A stretch of DNA of 64,000 nt from Pseudomonadota bacterium. Its GTDB lineage: Bacteria > Pseudomonadota > Alphaproteobacteria > Rhodospirillales > Magnetospirillaceae. The notes beneath the pieces were generated by a model that saw only the letters and a program-made list of their open reading frames with translations, did not search any database and had not been told where the DNA came from. Both the position numbers and the translations under genes were made by a program. The stretch lies in the NCBI GenBank assembly GCA_021781575.1, contig JAJXWP010000002.1:1-64000 (forward strand). Direction: 5' to 3'. Position 1 is the first letter of the stretch; every line of letters begins with the position of its first letter. Of the stretch, positions 24,764 through 33,190 are shown one piece after another.

Positions 24764-25768
24764 TCAGGCGAGCCAATCCGGCGCCGGAAGGTTGCGCTCG
24801 CGCAGAAAAGTGGGATTGAACAGTTTGCTCTGATAGCGCGTCCCGTAATCGGCCAGAACGGTCACCACCACGTGGCCGGGCCCCAGTTGCCGGGCCACCT
24901 TGACTGCTCCCATGATGTTGATCCCCGACGACCCCCCCAGACATAGACCCTCGCGTGCCAGCATGTGGAAGATCATCGGCAAGGCTTCTTCGTCGGTCAC
25001 GCGGACCTGGCCGTCGATGGGAGCGCCCTCGAGATTGCGGGTGACCCGCCCTTGCCCGATGCCCTCGGTGATCGACGAGCCTTCGGCCTTGAGTTCTCCG
25101 TGATCGTACCAGTTGAACAGGGCCGATCCCATGGGGTCCGACAGGAAGATGCGGACATCGGCATTGCGCTCCTTCAAAGCCATGCCGACCCCGGCCAGCG
25201 TTCCGCCGGTTCCAACCGCGCAGGTGAAAGCATCCACCTTGCCATCGGTCTGCCGCCAGATCTCCTGTCCAGTCGTCCGGTAATGGCCCAGCCTGTTCGC
25301 CTGGTTATCGAACTGGTTGGCCCATAAGACGCCGTTGGGTTCCGAGACGGCCAGTTCCTTGGCCAAGCTTTCGGAATAGCGGACGTAGTTGCCCGGATTG
25401 GCGTAGGGCACCGCCGGCACAAGCCGAAGATCGGCGCCGCAGAGCCGGAGCATATCCTTTTTTTCCTGGCTTTGCGTCTCCGGCATGACGATCACGGTGC
25501 GGTAGCCGCGAGCATTGCCGACCAGGGCCAAGCCGATTCCGGTGTTGCCGGCGGTGCCCTCGACGATGACGCCTCCCGGTTTAAGCGCGCCCCTCTGCTC
25601 GGCGTCCTCGATGATGGCGAGAGCGGCGCGGTCCTTGACCGATCCGCCGGGATTGAGGAATTCGGCTTTGCCAAGAATGGTGCATCCTGTCATTTCCGAT
25701 GCCTTGCGCAATCGGATCATCGGGGTGGAACCAATGGCATCGATAAAGCCGTCGCGGATATCCGGCAT
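24764..25768 (-). CDS. cysK: Cysteine synthase A-family PLP enzyme
   Basis: A 334-residue beta-family PLP enzyme, O-acetylserine + sulfide -> cysteine by family. Motifs: IGSTPMIRLRKASEM, LNPGGSVKDRAALAII (PLP Lys), VEGTAGNTGIGLALVG, AVGTGGTLAGVG, and GLCLGGSSGINIMGA. It is longer at the C-terminus than standard CysK and has an extra segment DPMGSALFNWYDHGEL typical of the alphaproteobacterial 'cysteine synthase A' branch. SseA lies 32 bases downstream. A tandem-palindrome operator candidate sits 19-43 bases before the ATG. Confidence 0.9.
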   Translation of the reverse strand: MPDIRDGFIDAIGSTPMIRLRKASEMTGCTILGKAEFLNPGGSVKDRAALAIIEDAEQRGALKPGGVIVEGTAGNTGIGLALVGNARGYRTVIVMPETQSQEKKDMLRLCGADLRLVPAVPYANPGNYVRYSESLAKELAVSEPNGVLWANQFDNQANRLGHYRTTGQEIWRQTDGKVDAFTCAVGTGGTLAGVGMALKERNADVRIFLSDPMGSALFNWYDHGELKAEGSSITEGIGQGRVTRNLEGAPIDGQVRVTDEEALPMIFHMLAREGLCLGGSSGINIMGAVKVARQLGPGHVVVTVLADYGTRYQSKLFNPTFLRERNLPAPDWLA

Positions 25769-25786
25769 GGCCGCTCCAGGTTTATG

Positions 25787-25811
25787 GTCTGTTCAGACTT
25801 CTGTTTCAGAC
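25787..25811 (-). promoter_or_regulatory. Tandem operator candidate, two TCTG-N2/3-CAGA palindromes
   Basis: On the coding strand of cysK two adjacent copies of AGTCTGAA(A)CAGA occur, each a small inverted repeat, 19-43 bases before the start and overlapping the likely promoter (CATAAA). The repeated spacing suggests binding of a dimeric regulator, unidentified. Confidence 0.45.
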
Positions 25812-25832
25812 TAATGGCGCATGAAATGCCGA

Positions 25833-26432
25833 TCAAGCTGTCCAGCGGGCGCGAAGGGCGGCGCGATTGAGCGCCAGCCACTGAAGGGCGATCACCGTCA
25901 TCGAATTGGCTACCTTGCCGGATGCCACCCAGCCGATCGCTTCCTCGGCCGGAGCCGCGAACACGCGGATGTCCTCGCCTTCTTCCGGCAAGCCGTGGAT
26001 TCCCGACAACTGGCGCGCGTCGACCCGGGCGCAATAGAGCCGCATGGTTTCTGTGCTGCCGCCGGGGGTTACGAGATAAGTACAGATCGGGACAAGCTCG
26101 GAGATTTCGACGCCGGCTTCCTCCTCCGCTTCCCGGACAGCGACGGCCTCCGGTGTCTCCCCGCCGTCGATGATTCCCGCCACCACTTCGATCAGCCAGG
26201 GGTGCCAGCCGGCTGCCAATGCGCCTGCCCGGAACTGTTCGATCAGCCCCACTTCGTCGCGCTCGGGGTCATAAAGCAATACTCCGACGGCGTGGCCTCG
26301 CTCGAATATTTCGCGGCTCATCGGTTGCGTCCAACCGCCGTCATGCAACCTGTGGCGCAACACATAGCGATCGATGCGGAAATAGCCGCGAAATGGTGTG
26401 GTCTGTTCCAGAATGTCCACGTCATCGCCCAT
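25833..26432 (-). CDS. NUDIX hydrolase, ADP-ribose pyrophosphatase (NudF)-like
   Basis: A 199-residue cytoplasmic enzyme. The complete NUDIX box GGETPEAVAVREAEEEAGVE (G-x5-E-x7-RE-x-EE-x-G) follows the family's QFRAGALAAGWHPWLIEVVAG strand. The downstream CTYLVTPGGSTETMRLYCARVDA (proline-containing substrate loop) is typical of ADP-sugar hydrolases. Start at 26432 (MGDDVDILEQTTPF). Hydrolyses ADP-ribose to AMP and ribose 5-phosphate by family; specificity not proven. Confidence 0.88.
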   Translation of the reverse strand: MGDDVDILEQTTPFRGYFRIDRYVLRHRLHDGGWTQPMSREIFERGHAVGVLLYDPERDEVGLIEQFRAGALAAGWHPWLIEVVAGIIDGGETPEAVAVREAEEEAGVEISELVPICTYLVTPGGSTETMRLYCARVDARQLSGIHGLPEEGEDIRVFAAPAEEAIGWVASGKVANSMTVIALQWLALNRAALRARWTA

Positions 26433-26623
26433 CGAGCGGTCCCTCCTCCGGCACACCGGCCCGTTCTATCTCGGGGCTGGCGTGCTGACAAGGCGGCGCG
26501 TGCCACCTTCCGCCATGCGACCGATCGGTGATGGGTGGCTGCCCGTCATTGTTTTTGGGCGGTCCGGAATGCTATAAGCCTATCACCAAAGCGCGGCCAA
26601 AATCCGAACGCGGCCCCAGCACG

Positions 26624-27055
26624 ATGCTCGAAGACCTGCGCATCCTTGTTGTCGATGACGACGCAACCATCCGTCGATTGGTTGAGCATATCCTGCGCGG
26701 TGTCGGCGTGACCGCGCTGCAGAGCGCAGGCAGCGCCGACCTGGCGCTCGCGGTGGTCGCCAAGTGGCGTCCCGACGTTCTGCTGGTGGACTATGTGATG
26801 GAAGGGATCGACGGTATCACCTTCACCCGCCTGGTCCGCAAGACCGTCGATACCGCCGGCAGGCGCCTGCCGATCGTCATCATGACCGGCTATGCCGAGT
26901 TGTGGCGTCTGGACCAGGCGAAAAAGGCCGGGGCCGACGAATTCCTGGTCAAGCCCTTCACCGCCAAAGCGCTGTTGAGCAGAATCCGCCGCGCCGTCGA
27001 CGCCTCGCGCAGGTTGGCCCAAGGCAATCACACGACGGCGGATAGTCCGGCCTGA
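26624..27055 (+). CDS. Stand-alone CheY-like response regulator
   Basis: A 143-residue single receiver domain. Acidic pocket DDD at LRILVVDDDATIRR, phospho-acceptor Asp in VLLVDYVMEGIDGITF, conserved Thr in PIVIMTGYAE, Lys in EFLVKPFTAKALLSRIRRAV. No output domain; the tail after residue ~130 is polar. The start at 26624 (MLEDLRIL) was preferred over an open N-terminal extension to 26528. No histidine kinase is adjacent. It converges with the ParA-like gene (18 bases apart). Confidence 0.9.
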   Translation: MLEDLRILVVDDDATIRRLVEHILRGVGVTALQSAGSADLALAVVAKWRPDVLLVDYVMEGIDGITFTRLVRKTVDTAGRRLPIVIMTGYAELWRLDQAKKAGADEFLVKPFTAKALLSRIRRAVDASRRLAQGNHTTADSPA

Positions 27056-27073
27056 GCGCCCGCTACCGGCGAC

Positions 27074-27730
27074 TCATTCCGCCGCCTGGCGCGCGACCAG
27101 GCCGATGGTGGCCCCGATCTCGTCGGCAAGCGACCGCATCTCCATGGCCGCTGCCCCCTTCGGCTGGGTTTCGACCACGCCCTTGCCCTCCAGCATGCTG
27201 GCGGCGAAGGCGCTGCGATTGCCCAGCGAAGCCTTGGCCAAGGGCAGGTTCTCCTCGGCGATCTTGCCGCGGATAACGTCCACCAGCTTGCCGCGCGACG
27301 GTAGTCTGTTGAGTACCAGCAGGGGGCTGCTCTTCTCTCGCTGGGCCAGGGTCAGGGTAGGGGTGATCGCCCATAGATCCATCGGACTCGGCTGGACCGG
27401 CACCAGGATCAGCGAGGCCGCCCGGATGGCTACGCGGGCATCTGTTTCGGCATGCGGCGGGGTGTCGACGATAAGGATGTCGAAATTGCCTTTCAGGCGG
27501 TCGATTTCGGTGGCCAGCTTCCAGCCTTGTACCGCCTGGGCAACCAGACGGCCATCAGCGGAGCCCTTTCGCCGCAGGTCGTACCAGGCGGCAAGCGAGC
27601 CTTGCGGATCGATGTCCAGCATGGCGACGCGATGCCCTTGCCGAGCCCAGGTCACCCCAAGCTGGATGGCGATCGTGGTCTTGCCGGCGCCGCCCTTCTG
27701 CTGCGCGATCGCCACCGCCTTGGCCGTCAT
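27074..27730 (-). CDS. Orphan ParA/Soj-family ATPase
   Basis: A 218-residue deviant Walker-A ATPase: QQKGGAGKTTIAIQLG (residues ~9-24), Walker A' region MLDIDPQGSLAAWYDLR, Walker B ILIVDTPPHAE, and LILVPVQPSPMDLWAI. Start at 27730 (MTAKAVAIAQQKGG), with an upstream extension considered unlikely. No parB-like gene or parS site is adjacent, so a role in positioning a protein complex (chemoreceptor array, PHB granule or similar) is as likely as DNA segregation; this is inference. Confidence 0.88.
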   Translation of the reverse strand: MTAKAVAIAQQKGGAGKTTIAIQLGVTWARQGHRVAMLDIDPQGSLAAWYDLRRKGSADGRLVAQAVQGWKLATEIDRLKGNFDILIVDTPPHAETDARVAIRAASLILVPVQPSPMDLWAITPTLTLAQREKSSPLLVLNRLPSRGKLVDVIRGKIAEENLPLAKASLGNRSAFAASMLEGKGVVETQPKGAAAMEMRSLADEIGATIGLVARQAAE

Positions 27731-27910
27731 GGTCCGCTCCTGCCGTAGATACCCCTGTCGCGCGCCAAGGCTGAACCCTTCCGAGGCAATTTTCAAGGCA
27801 TAGCGGCGGCCGATGGACTGGCAGGAGCGGGGCGTCGCCTGTGATTCGGGTCACATTAAGGACATTGGGCGAAGTTCTATAAATCCAGTTCGCAGATATC
27901 GAGGTTCGCC

Positions 27911-28252
27911 ATGCATCGGGCGGTACACCCACTGATGATCGTCGGTCTGGCCCAATGGGCGGCATTGGCCTGGTGGCGGCGTGTCGACGGCATTCCCGTG
28001 CACGCGTCCTTCCGCTTGGTTTGCATCGAGTTGTTCGGCGCGGAGCCGCGGGTGGCCTGGGATCCGGCCGAGCGGTTGCTGAGCGCCGGGCTCGACCTGA
28101 ATCCGGGTACGGTCTGCCTGGTGCTGGCGGGCTATTTGATCGTGCGAACGGCGTTGGGGCGGTGGGCCAGCGAACGCGGCCGCCGGCTGTTGCTGGAACG
28201 CCAGCGGCGCGATTTGCGCGGGCGCCCCAGCCGACCGGTCACTGGTCCTTAA
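27911..28252 (+). CDS. Hypothetical protein, 113 residues
   Basis: Not recognised. The N-terminal ~24 residues contain a short hydrophobic stretch (PLMIVGLAQWAALAWWRR), and a second moderately hydrophobic segment (TVCLVLAGYLIVRTAL) is near residue 70-85, followed by a strongly basic tail (GRWASERGRRLLLERQRRDLRGRPS). It may be a small membrane-associated protein. The start lacks a strong ribosome site. Confidence 0.5.
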   Translation: MHRAVHPLMIVGLAQWAALAWWRRVDGIPVHASFRLVCIELFGAEPRVAWDPAERLLSAGLDLNPGTVCLVLAGYLIVRTALGRWASERGRRLLLERQRRDLRGRPSRPVTGP

Positions 28253-28380
28253 TGCCAAGTTGCGGTGATCGGGACCGATCGCTGCCCGTCAGTCGCCGGG
28301 CGGGCTTCTCCGAAACCCTTGGCTCCGCGCGAACGTCTTGGGCGACCGTCCTCGGCTCACCGCGGCCGCGGCGTCCCACC

Positions 28381-29652
28381 TCAGGCGATCCGCAATCCGG
28401 CGAAGCGCTCCAGGCCTAGTCCCTGCATGTCGATGTCCGTCGGGTGGCCCGAAATCACGTCGGCCAGCACCTTTGCCGAGCCGCAGCTCATCGTCCAGCC
28501 GAGCGTGCCGTGGCCGGTGTTGAGAAACAGGTTGCCGATTCGGGTGGCCCCCAGGATCGGCACCGAATCCGGAGTTACCGGGCGCAAGCCGGCCCATAGT
28601 TCCGCCTTGGCATAGTCCCCGGCACGAGGAAACAGGGCCTGGGCATGGGCCACCAGGGCTTCGGCACGAGCGGGGGTCATCGCCTGATTCCAGCCGGCCA
28701 GCTCGGCGGTGCCGGCGCAACGGAGGCGGTCCCCCAGCCGGCTGTACACCATCTTGTGCTCGTCGTCGGTGATGCTGACCTGGGGGGCCTCGGCGTCCGG
28801 CGGCACCGGCAGGGTGGCGGAGTAACCCTTTGCCGGGTAGATCGGCAGCTCCAACCCGACCTGCCGGGCCAATTGCGGGCTCCAACTGCCCAGTGCCAGC
28901 ACATAGGCATCGGCGCGCAGGCGGCCGTGATCGCTGGCAATGGCGCTGATGCGGCCAGCATCCCATTCAAAACCTAGGATACGCGTGTCGTAATGGAAGG
29001 TGACGCCGCGCTTGGCGCAGAGGACGGCCAGGCTCCGGGTGAATTTGTGGGCGTCGCCCGATTCGTCGTCAGGGGTGAAAATGGCGCCGGCGAGCTGCGA
29101 ATGCACCGCGGCCAGGGCGGGCTCGATGGCGACCGCCTCGTCGGCCGTCTTGACTTGACGGCGCAACCCGAACCGCGCCATCAGTTCGGCCGCTCCCACC
29201 GCATGGGCGAATTCCTTGGGATTGCGATAGACGTGAAGGATGCCCAGCGTCTTCTGGTCATATTCGATGCCGGTCTCGCGCCGCAGGGCCTGCAGGCAGC
29301 CTCGCGAATATATGGCGACGCGTAGTGTCCGGTCGGTATTGATTCGCGCCCGCCCGGCCGGGCAATTGAGCAGGAAGCGGGTGCTCCACGCCCATAGCGG
29401 CGGATCCCACCGCCGCCAGCGGAACACCAGCGGCGCGTCCTCCCGGCCCATCCATTGCAGTGCCTTGACCGGGGTCGAAGGGTTGGCCCAGGGCTCGGCA
29501 TGGCAGGGGGAAATCTGGCCGCCGTTGGCAAAGCTGGTCTCCAGCCCGGCGCCGGGCTGCCGATCTGCAACCGCCACTTCGTGACCGGCCTTGGCCAGGT
29601 ACCATGCCGTTGTGACGCCGACGACGCCGGCGCCGAGAACCAAAACCTTCAC
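28381..29652 (-). CDS. dadA: D-amino acid dehydrogenase small subunit (DadA)
   Basis: A 423-residue FAD-dependent oxidoreductase that deaminates D-alanine and other D-amino acids and feeds electrons to the quinone pool. The N-terminal Rossmann motif is VLVLGAGVVGVTTAWYLAKAG, followed by GLETSFANGGQISPCHAEPWANPSTP, a DadA signature. C-terminal FAD contact region: GLRPVTPDSVPILGATRIGNLFLNTGHGTLGWTMSCGSAK. Starts with GTG at 29652 after a GAGGG-type site. No alanine racemase (dadX) neighbour. A MITE-like element lies about 200 bases upstream. Confidence 0.94.
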   Translation of the reverse strand: MKVLVLGAGVVGVTTAWYLAKAGHEVAVADRQPGAGLETSFANGGQISPCHAEPWANPSTPVKALQWMGREDAPLVFRWRRWDPPLWAWSTRFLLNCPAGRARINTDRTLRVAIYSRGCLQALRRETGIEYDQKTLGILHVYRNPKEFAHAVGAAELMARFGLRRQVKTADEAVAIEPALAAVHSQLAGAIFTPDDESGDAHKFTRSLAVLCAKRGVTFHYDTRILGFEWDAGRISAIASDHGRLRADAYVLALGSWSPQLARQVGLELPIYPAKGYSATLPVPPDAEAPQVSITDDEHKMVYSRLGDRLRCAGTAELAGWNQAMTPARAEALVAHAQALFPRAGDYAKAELWAGLRPVTPDSVPILGATRIGNLFLNTGHGTLGWTMSCGSAKVLADVISGHPTDIDMQGLGLERFAGLRIA

Positions 29653-29849
29653 AATCCGCCCTCTGCAGGAGAAAGCTGGGAAGGCGAACTATATAGCGCG
29701 GCTAGCGCCGAGCGGCCAGCCTAACGTCTGCAATCCCAGGTTCATAAAGTATCATGGCAGTCTAGACTCGGGCCTGGCGGCAGCGGGATGATCGCTGTTC
29801 TCGAAATCAGAAAGCAGCCGGGGGTTGCCAAGTGGTTGGCAGGCATTAC
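29653..29849. other. Upstream region of dadA
   Basis: About 200 bases between the dadA start and the mobile-element-like repeat. Contains an AT stretch (ACTATATAGCG near 29690) that may be part of the reverse-strand dadA promoter. No gene seen. Confidence 0.4.
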
Positions 29850-30113
29850 CCTGGTGCACTGAACCATTCAGAGGGTTCAGTGCACCAGGCTTTGCTTTCG
29901 TCCCTCGCCGGGCGGGGCCTGCGGTCCCTTGGCCGCCGCCTCAACGGCGGCTGGTTGGCTGATTTCCTTGTTCCAGCACCCATTACGGGCGTGGCCGAAT
30001 CGTAGCGAAGCGAAGATATGTGCGGAGCGCGCAACCGCGCGGATGCGCCCGCCCGGCGACGGACTATGATAGACTTGGTGCACCGAACCATTCAGATGGT
30101 CCAGTGCACCAAG
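29850..30113. mobile_element. MITE-like element: 264 bp with ~70-bp terminal inverted repeats capped by hairpins
   Basis: Each end carries a 40-base palindrome: 29850-29889 (perfect 16-bp arms CCTGGTGCACTGAACC) and 30074-30113 (14 of 16 pairs). The likeness extends inwards: after a 15-16 base spacer, CGCCGGGCGGG at 29906-29916 is mirrored by CCCGCCCGGCG at 30048-30058. The whole element is thus a long inverted repeat with a ~130-base centre containing further GC-rich hairpins. There is no transposase and no clear flanking target duplication. It sits between dadA and nnr, ending 19 bases before the nnr start. The interior frames look compositional, not coding. Confidence 0.7.
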
Positions 30114-30132
30114 CTCGTTTCGGAGGCCGCCC

Positions 30133-31653
30133 TTGAGCTGTCTGCTGTCGATCAAGGAAATGTACGCCGCCGATGCTGCCGCCATGGCGGACGGGGTGGC
30201 GGGGCAGCGGCTGATGGAGGCGGCCGGCTGGCAGGTCGCTTCGGCGATCCGCCGGCGGTTCGCCCGACGACGGGTGGTGGTGCTGTGCGGCCCCGGCAAC
30301 AACGGCGGAGACGGCTTCGTCGTCGCCAGGCTGCTTGCGTCCTGGGGATGGCCGGTGCGTCTGGCGCTGCTGGGCGAGGTTGATCATCTGAAAGGCGACG
30401 CGGCACTGATGGCCGCGCGCTGGCGGGGCGGCGTCACTTTGCCGTCGGTCGATCTGCTGGACGATGACCCGCTGGTGGTGGACGCACTGTTCGGCGCCGG
30501 CTTGACGCGGCCGCTCGACGGCCTGGCGCGGCAGCTTGTGGAAGCGATCAACTTGCGCCGGCTCGACGTGGTGGCTGTCGACATGCCCAGCGGCGTCGAT
30601 GGCGATACCGGGGCGGTGTTGGGCGCCGCCCCCCAGGCTTTGCTCACCGTGACATTCTTTCGACCGAAGGCCGGCCATGCGTTGATGCCGGGCCGTCTGT
30701 TGTGCGGCGAACTGGTGGTGGCCGACATTGGGATTCCGGACGCTGTCCTTGCCGACCTCGCGCCGCGCGCCTGGATCAATATGCCCGCCTTATGGGCCGG
30801 GCGGCTGCCCTGGCCGGAGCCAGAAGGTCACAAATACAAACGCGGCCACCTGCTGGTGGCCGGCGGCGGCGCCCTCACCGGCGCGGCGCGGCTGGCCGCC
30901 TGCGCGGGGCGGCGGGCGGGCGCCGGCCTGACCACCATCGTCGCTCCGGCCGAGGCGCTGCCGATCTATCGAGCCGGGCAGCCGGGGATCATCGTGCAGG
31001 GCATGGAGACGTGGGACGACCTGATGGCCGACCGGCGGCGGAACGCGGCGGTGCTTGGTCCCGGCCTCGGGATCGGCGGGACCACCCGCCGCCTGGCGCT
31101 GGCCGCCTTGGCGGCGGGCAAGTCGTGTGTTCTCGACGCCGATGCGCTGACCAGTTTCGCTGAAGATCCCGCCGCCCTGTGGGCGGTGGGCGGAACGCCG
31201 GTGCTGACCCCGCACGACGGGGAATTCGCCCGCCTTTTCCGCCACCAGGGCGACCGCTTACGGCGTGCCCGCCTGGCCGCCGCGGAAAGCGGCGCCGTGG
31301 TGTTGCTGAAAGGGCCGGACACGGTGGTTGCCGCCCCCGACGGCCGGGCGGCGGTGACCGTTTCGGCGCCGGCCAACCTGGCCACGGGCGGCAGCGGCGA
31401 CGTACTGGCGGGGATCATCGGCGGCCTGCTCGCCCAGGGCATGCCGCCATTCGATGCCGCATGCGCCGCCGCCTGGATGCATGGTGAAGCCGCCACCGCC
31501 TTCGGCCCTGGCCTAATCGCCGAGGACCTGATCGACGGCCTTCCGGAGGTTTGGCGCCATCTTGCCGAGGGGCGCCAGCCGCCCGGATTGAACCGGCCGA
31601 TGCCTGACTGTCGGCCACCCACTCAACCACGGAGGCGCCCATGGAGGACCTGA
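30133..31653 (+). CDS. nnr: Bifunctional NAD(P)H-hydrate epimerase / ADP-dependent NAD(P)H-hydrate dehydratase
   Basis: A 506-residue metabolite-repair enzyme restoring damaged NADHX/NADPHX. Starts at TTG 30133. N-terminal YjeF epimerase domain (~1-215): AADAAAMADGVAGQRLMEAAG, VVLCGPGNNGGDGFVVARLL, DALFGAGLTRPLDG, VDMPSGVDGDTG. C-terminal ribokinase-like dehydratase domain (~225-490): GHKYKRGHLLVAGGG, LGPGLGIGG, VLTPHDGEFARLF, and NLATGGSGDVLAGIIGGLLAQG. In many alphaproteobacteria this gene precedes glnB-glnA; here malonyl-CoA decarboxylase follows instead and overlaps it by 13 bases. Confidence 0.94.
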   Translation: MSCLLSIKEMYAADAAAMADGVAGQRLMEAAGWQVASAIRRRFARRRVVVLCGPGNNGGDGFVVARLLASWGWPVRLALLGEVDHLKGDAALMAARWRGGVTLPSVDLLDDDPLVVDALFGAGLTRPLDGLARQLVEAINLRRLDVVAVDMPSGVDGDTGAVLGAAPQALLTVTFFRPKAGHALMPGRLLCGELVVADIGIPDAVLADLAPRAWINMPALWAGRLPWPEPEGHKYKRGHLLVAGGGALTGAARLAACAGRRAGAGLTTIVAPAEALPIYRAGQPGIIVQGMETWDDLMADRRRNAAVLGPGLGIGGTTRRLALAALAAGKSCVLDADALTSFAEDPAALWAVGGTPVLTPHDGEFARLFRHQGDRLRRARLAAAESGAVVLLKGPDTVVAAPDGRAAVTVSAPANLATGGSGDVLAGIIGGLLAQGMPPFDAACAAAWMHGEAATAFGPGLIAEDLIDGLPEVWRHLAEGRQPPGLNRPMPDCRPPTQPRRRPWRT

Positions 31654-33077
31654 AGCAGGTCGGTGCGATCGTCCCCGCCGTCGGCCAGGCATTCCGCGAC
31701 AGATTGCGCAATCTGCGCGGCATGTGGCGGGATATCTCGACATCTCTCGGCAAGGGCCCGCGCTTCTCGCCGGAATTGCCGGCCGACGATGCCGAACTGT
31801 TGCGCGCCCAGATGCGGGATTGCTTGCAAGGGCGCGGCGGCGAGGTATCGGCCCGGGCCCGGGCGGCGACGCTGGGCCGGTCCTATCTGGCGCTCAACGA
31901 CGAGGGGCGTCGCAACTTCCTGCGCCTGCTGGCGGAGGAATTCGGCACCGAGGCGAGCCGCGTCGACGCCGCCATGGCGGCGGTCGCCGCGGCCCAGCAC
32001 CCGGTGGCGCGCCTGGCCGCGGAACGGTCCCTGCGGGAGGTCTTGGAAAGCCCCCGCCGGCGTCTGCTGACCCAGTTCAACGGCCTGCCCGAAGGGGTGA
32101 AGTTCCTGGTCGACATGCGGGCAGAACTGCTGCCGCTGGCCCAGGGCGATGCCGTCATGCAGGCGCTGGAAGCCGATTTGAAGGAGCTGCTGGCCTCGTG
32201 GTTCGATGTGGGCTTTCTCGAATTGCACCGCATCACCTGGCGCTCACCGGCGTTGATCCTGGAAAAGATCATGGCCTATGAGGCGGTGCATGCCATCCAG
32301 GGGTGGCGGGACCTGAAAAATCGGCTCGATTCCGACCGTCGTCTCTATGCCTTCTTCCATCCCCGCATGCCCGACGAGCCGCTGATCTTCGTCGAGGTGG
32401 CATTGGTCCGCGGCATGGCCGGAAACGTCCACGAACTGCTGGACGAGCATGCCCCGGTGGGCGATCCGGCGCGGGCCGACACCGCGATCTTCTATTCGAT
32501 CAACAATGCCCAGCGAGGCCTGGTGGGAATCAGCTTCGGCAATTTTCTCATCAAACGCGTGGTGGACAGCCTGTCACACGAGTTTCCCAACCTGAAGACT
32601 TTTGCCACGCTGTCGCCGCTGCCGGGATTTTGCGGCTGGCTCGACAGGCGGCTGGCCGAAGGCGAAGTTAAGCTGCTGACCCCCGCCGAACACCGCATTG
32701 TCGTGGGCTTGAGTCAGGGATTGTCGGTGGGCACCAGCCTCAAGGCGCTGCTGGCCACCCCGTGGACCGAGGAGGACGGCGTGGCCGAGGCGCTGAAACC
32801 CATATTGATGCGCCTGTGCGCCCACTATTTGACGGAAAAACGCGACAGGACGGGCCGGGCGTTGGATTCCGTCGCCCACTTCCATTTGTCCAACGGGGCT
32901 CGCATGGAGCGGCTCAACTGGCTGGCCGATACATCGGGCAAAGGCTTGGCCCAGTCTGCCGGGATGATGATCAACTACCTCTACAAGCTATCGGACATCG
33001 AGGCCAACCACGAAGCCTATACCGGGCAGGGACGGCTCGCCATGTCGAGCACGATCCGGGCATTGCTGAAGGAGTAG
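31641..33077 (+). CDS. Malonyl-CoA decarboxylase
   Basis: A 478-residue cytoplasmic enzyme converting malonyl-CoA to acetyl-CoA and CO2. An N-terminal helical oligomerisation domain (~1-130) precedes the GNAT-fold catalytic domain. Family landmarks: LLTQFNGLPEGVKFLVDMRAELL, ELHRITWRSPALILEKIMAYEAVHAI, RLYAFFHPRMPDEPLIFVEVAL, and NAQRGLVGISFGNFLIKRVV; the catalytic His/Ser lie in the C-terminal GNAT region, where VAHFHLSNGA is conserved. The ATG at 31641 lies within the end of nnr (13-base overlap) after GGAGG. No mat/mad genes adjacent, so likely recycling of free malonyl-CoA. Confidence 0.93.
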   Translation: MEDLKQVGAIVPAVGQAFRDRLRNLRGMWRDISTSLGKGPRFSPELPADDAELLRAQMRDCLQGRGGEVSARARAATLGRSYLALNDEGRRNFLRLLAEEFGTEASRVDAAMAAVAAAQHPVARLAAERSLREVLESPRRRLLTQFNGLPEGVKFLVDMRAELLPLAQGDAVMQALEADLKELLASWFDVGFLELHRITWRSPALILEKIMAYEAVHAIQGWRDLKNRLDSDRRLYAFFHPRMPDEPLIFVEVALVRGMAGNVHELLDEHAPVGDPARADTAIFYSINNAQRGLVGISFGNFLIKRVVDSLSHEFPNLKTFATLSPLPGFCGWLDRRLAEGEVKLLTPAEHRIVVGLSQGLSVGTSLKALLATPWTEEDGVAEALKPILMRLCAHYLTEKRDRTGRALDSVAHFHLSNGARMERLNWLADTSGKGLAQSAGMMINYLYKLSDIEANHEAYTGQGRLAMSSTIRALLKE

Positions 33078-33190
33078 GGGGCATGCTTCGAGGCGGCCGC
33101 ACTGTCGTACGGCCGTCTCGGCATGAGGAAAATCAATAGCTTGCCCTCGTTCTGAGGAGCGCTTAACGGCGCGCCACGAAGGGCGGATGT

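Noticed and set aside
23673-24833. 386-codon forward frame over sseA
   Set aside because: It begins inside the perfect palindrome and is antisense to sseA. Its similar opening residues to the reverse frame over metC are caused by the palindrome.
29850-30113. Tandem NtrC binding sites
   Set aside because: The half-sites face the wrong way (GGTGCAC...GTGCACC) and the symmetry extends far beyond an NtrC site; a mobile-element interpretation fits better.
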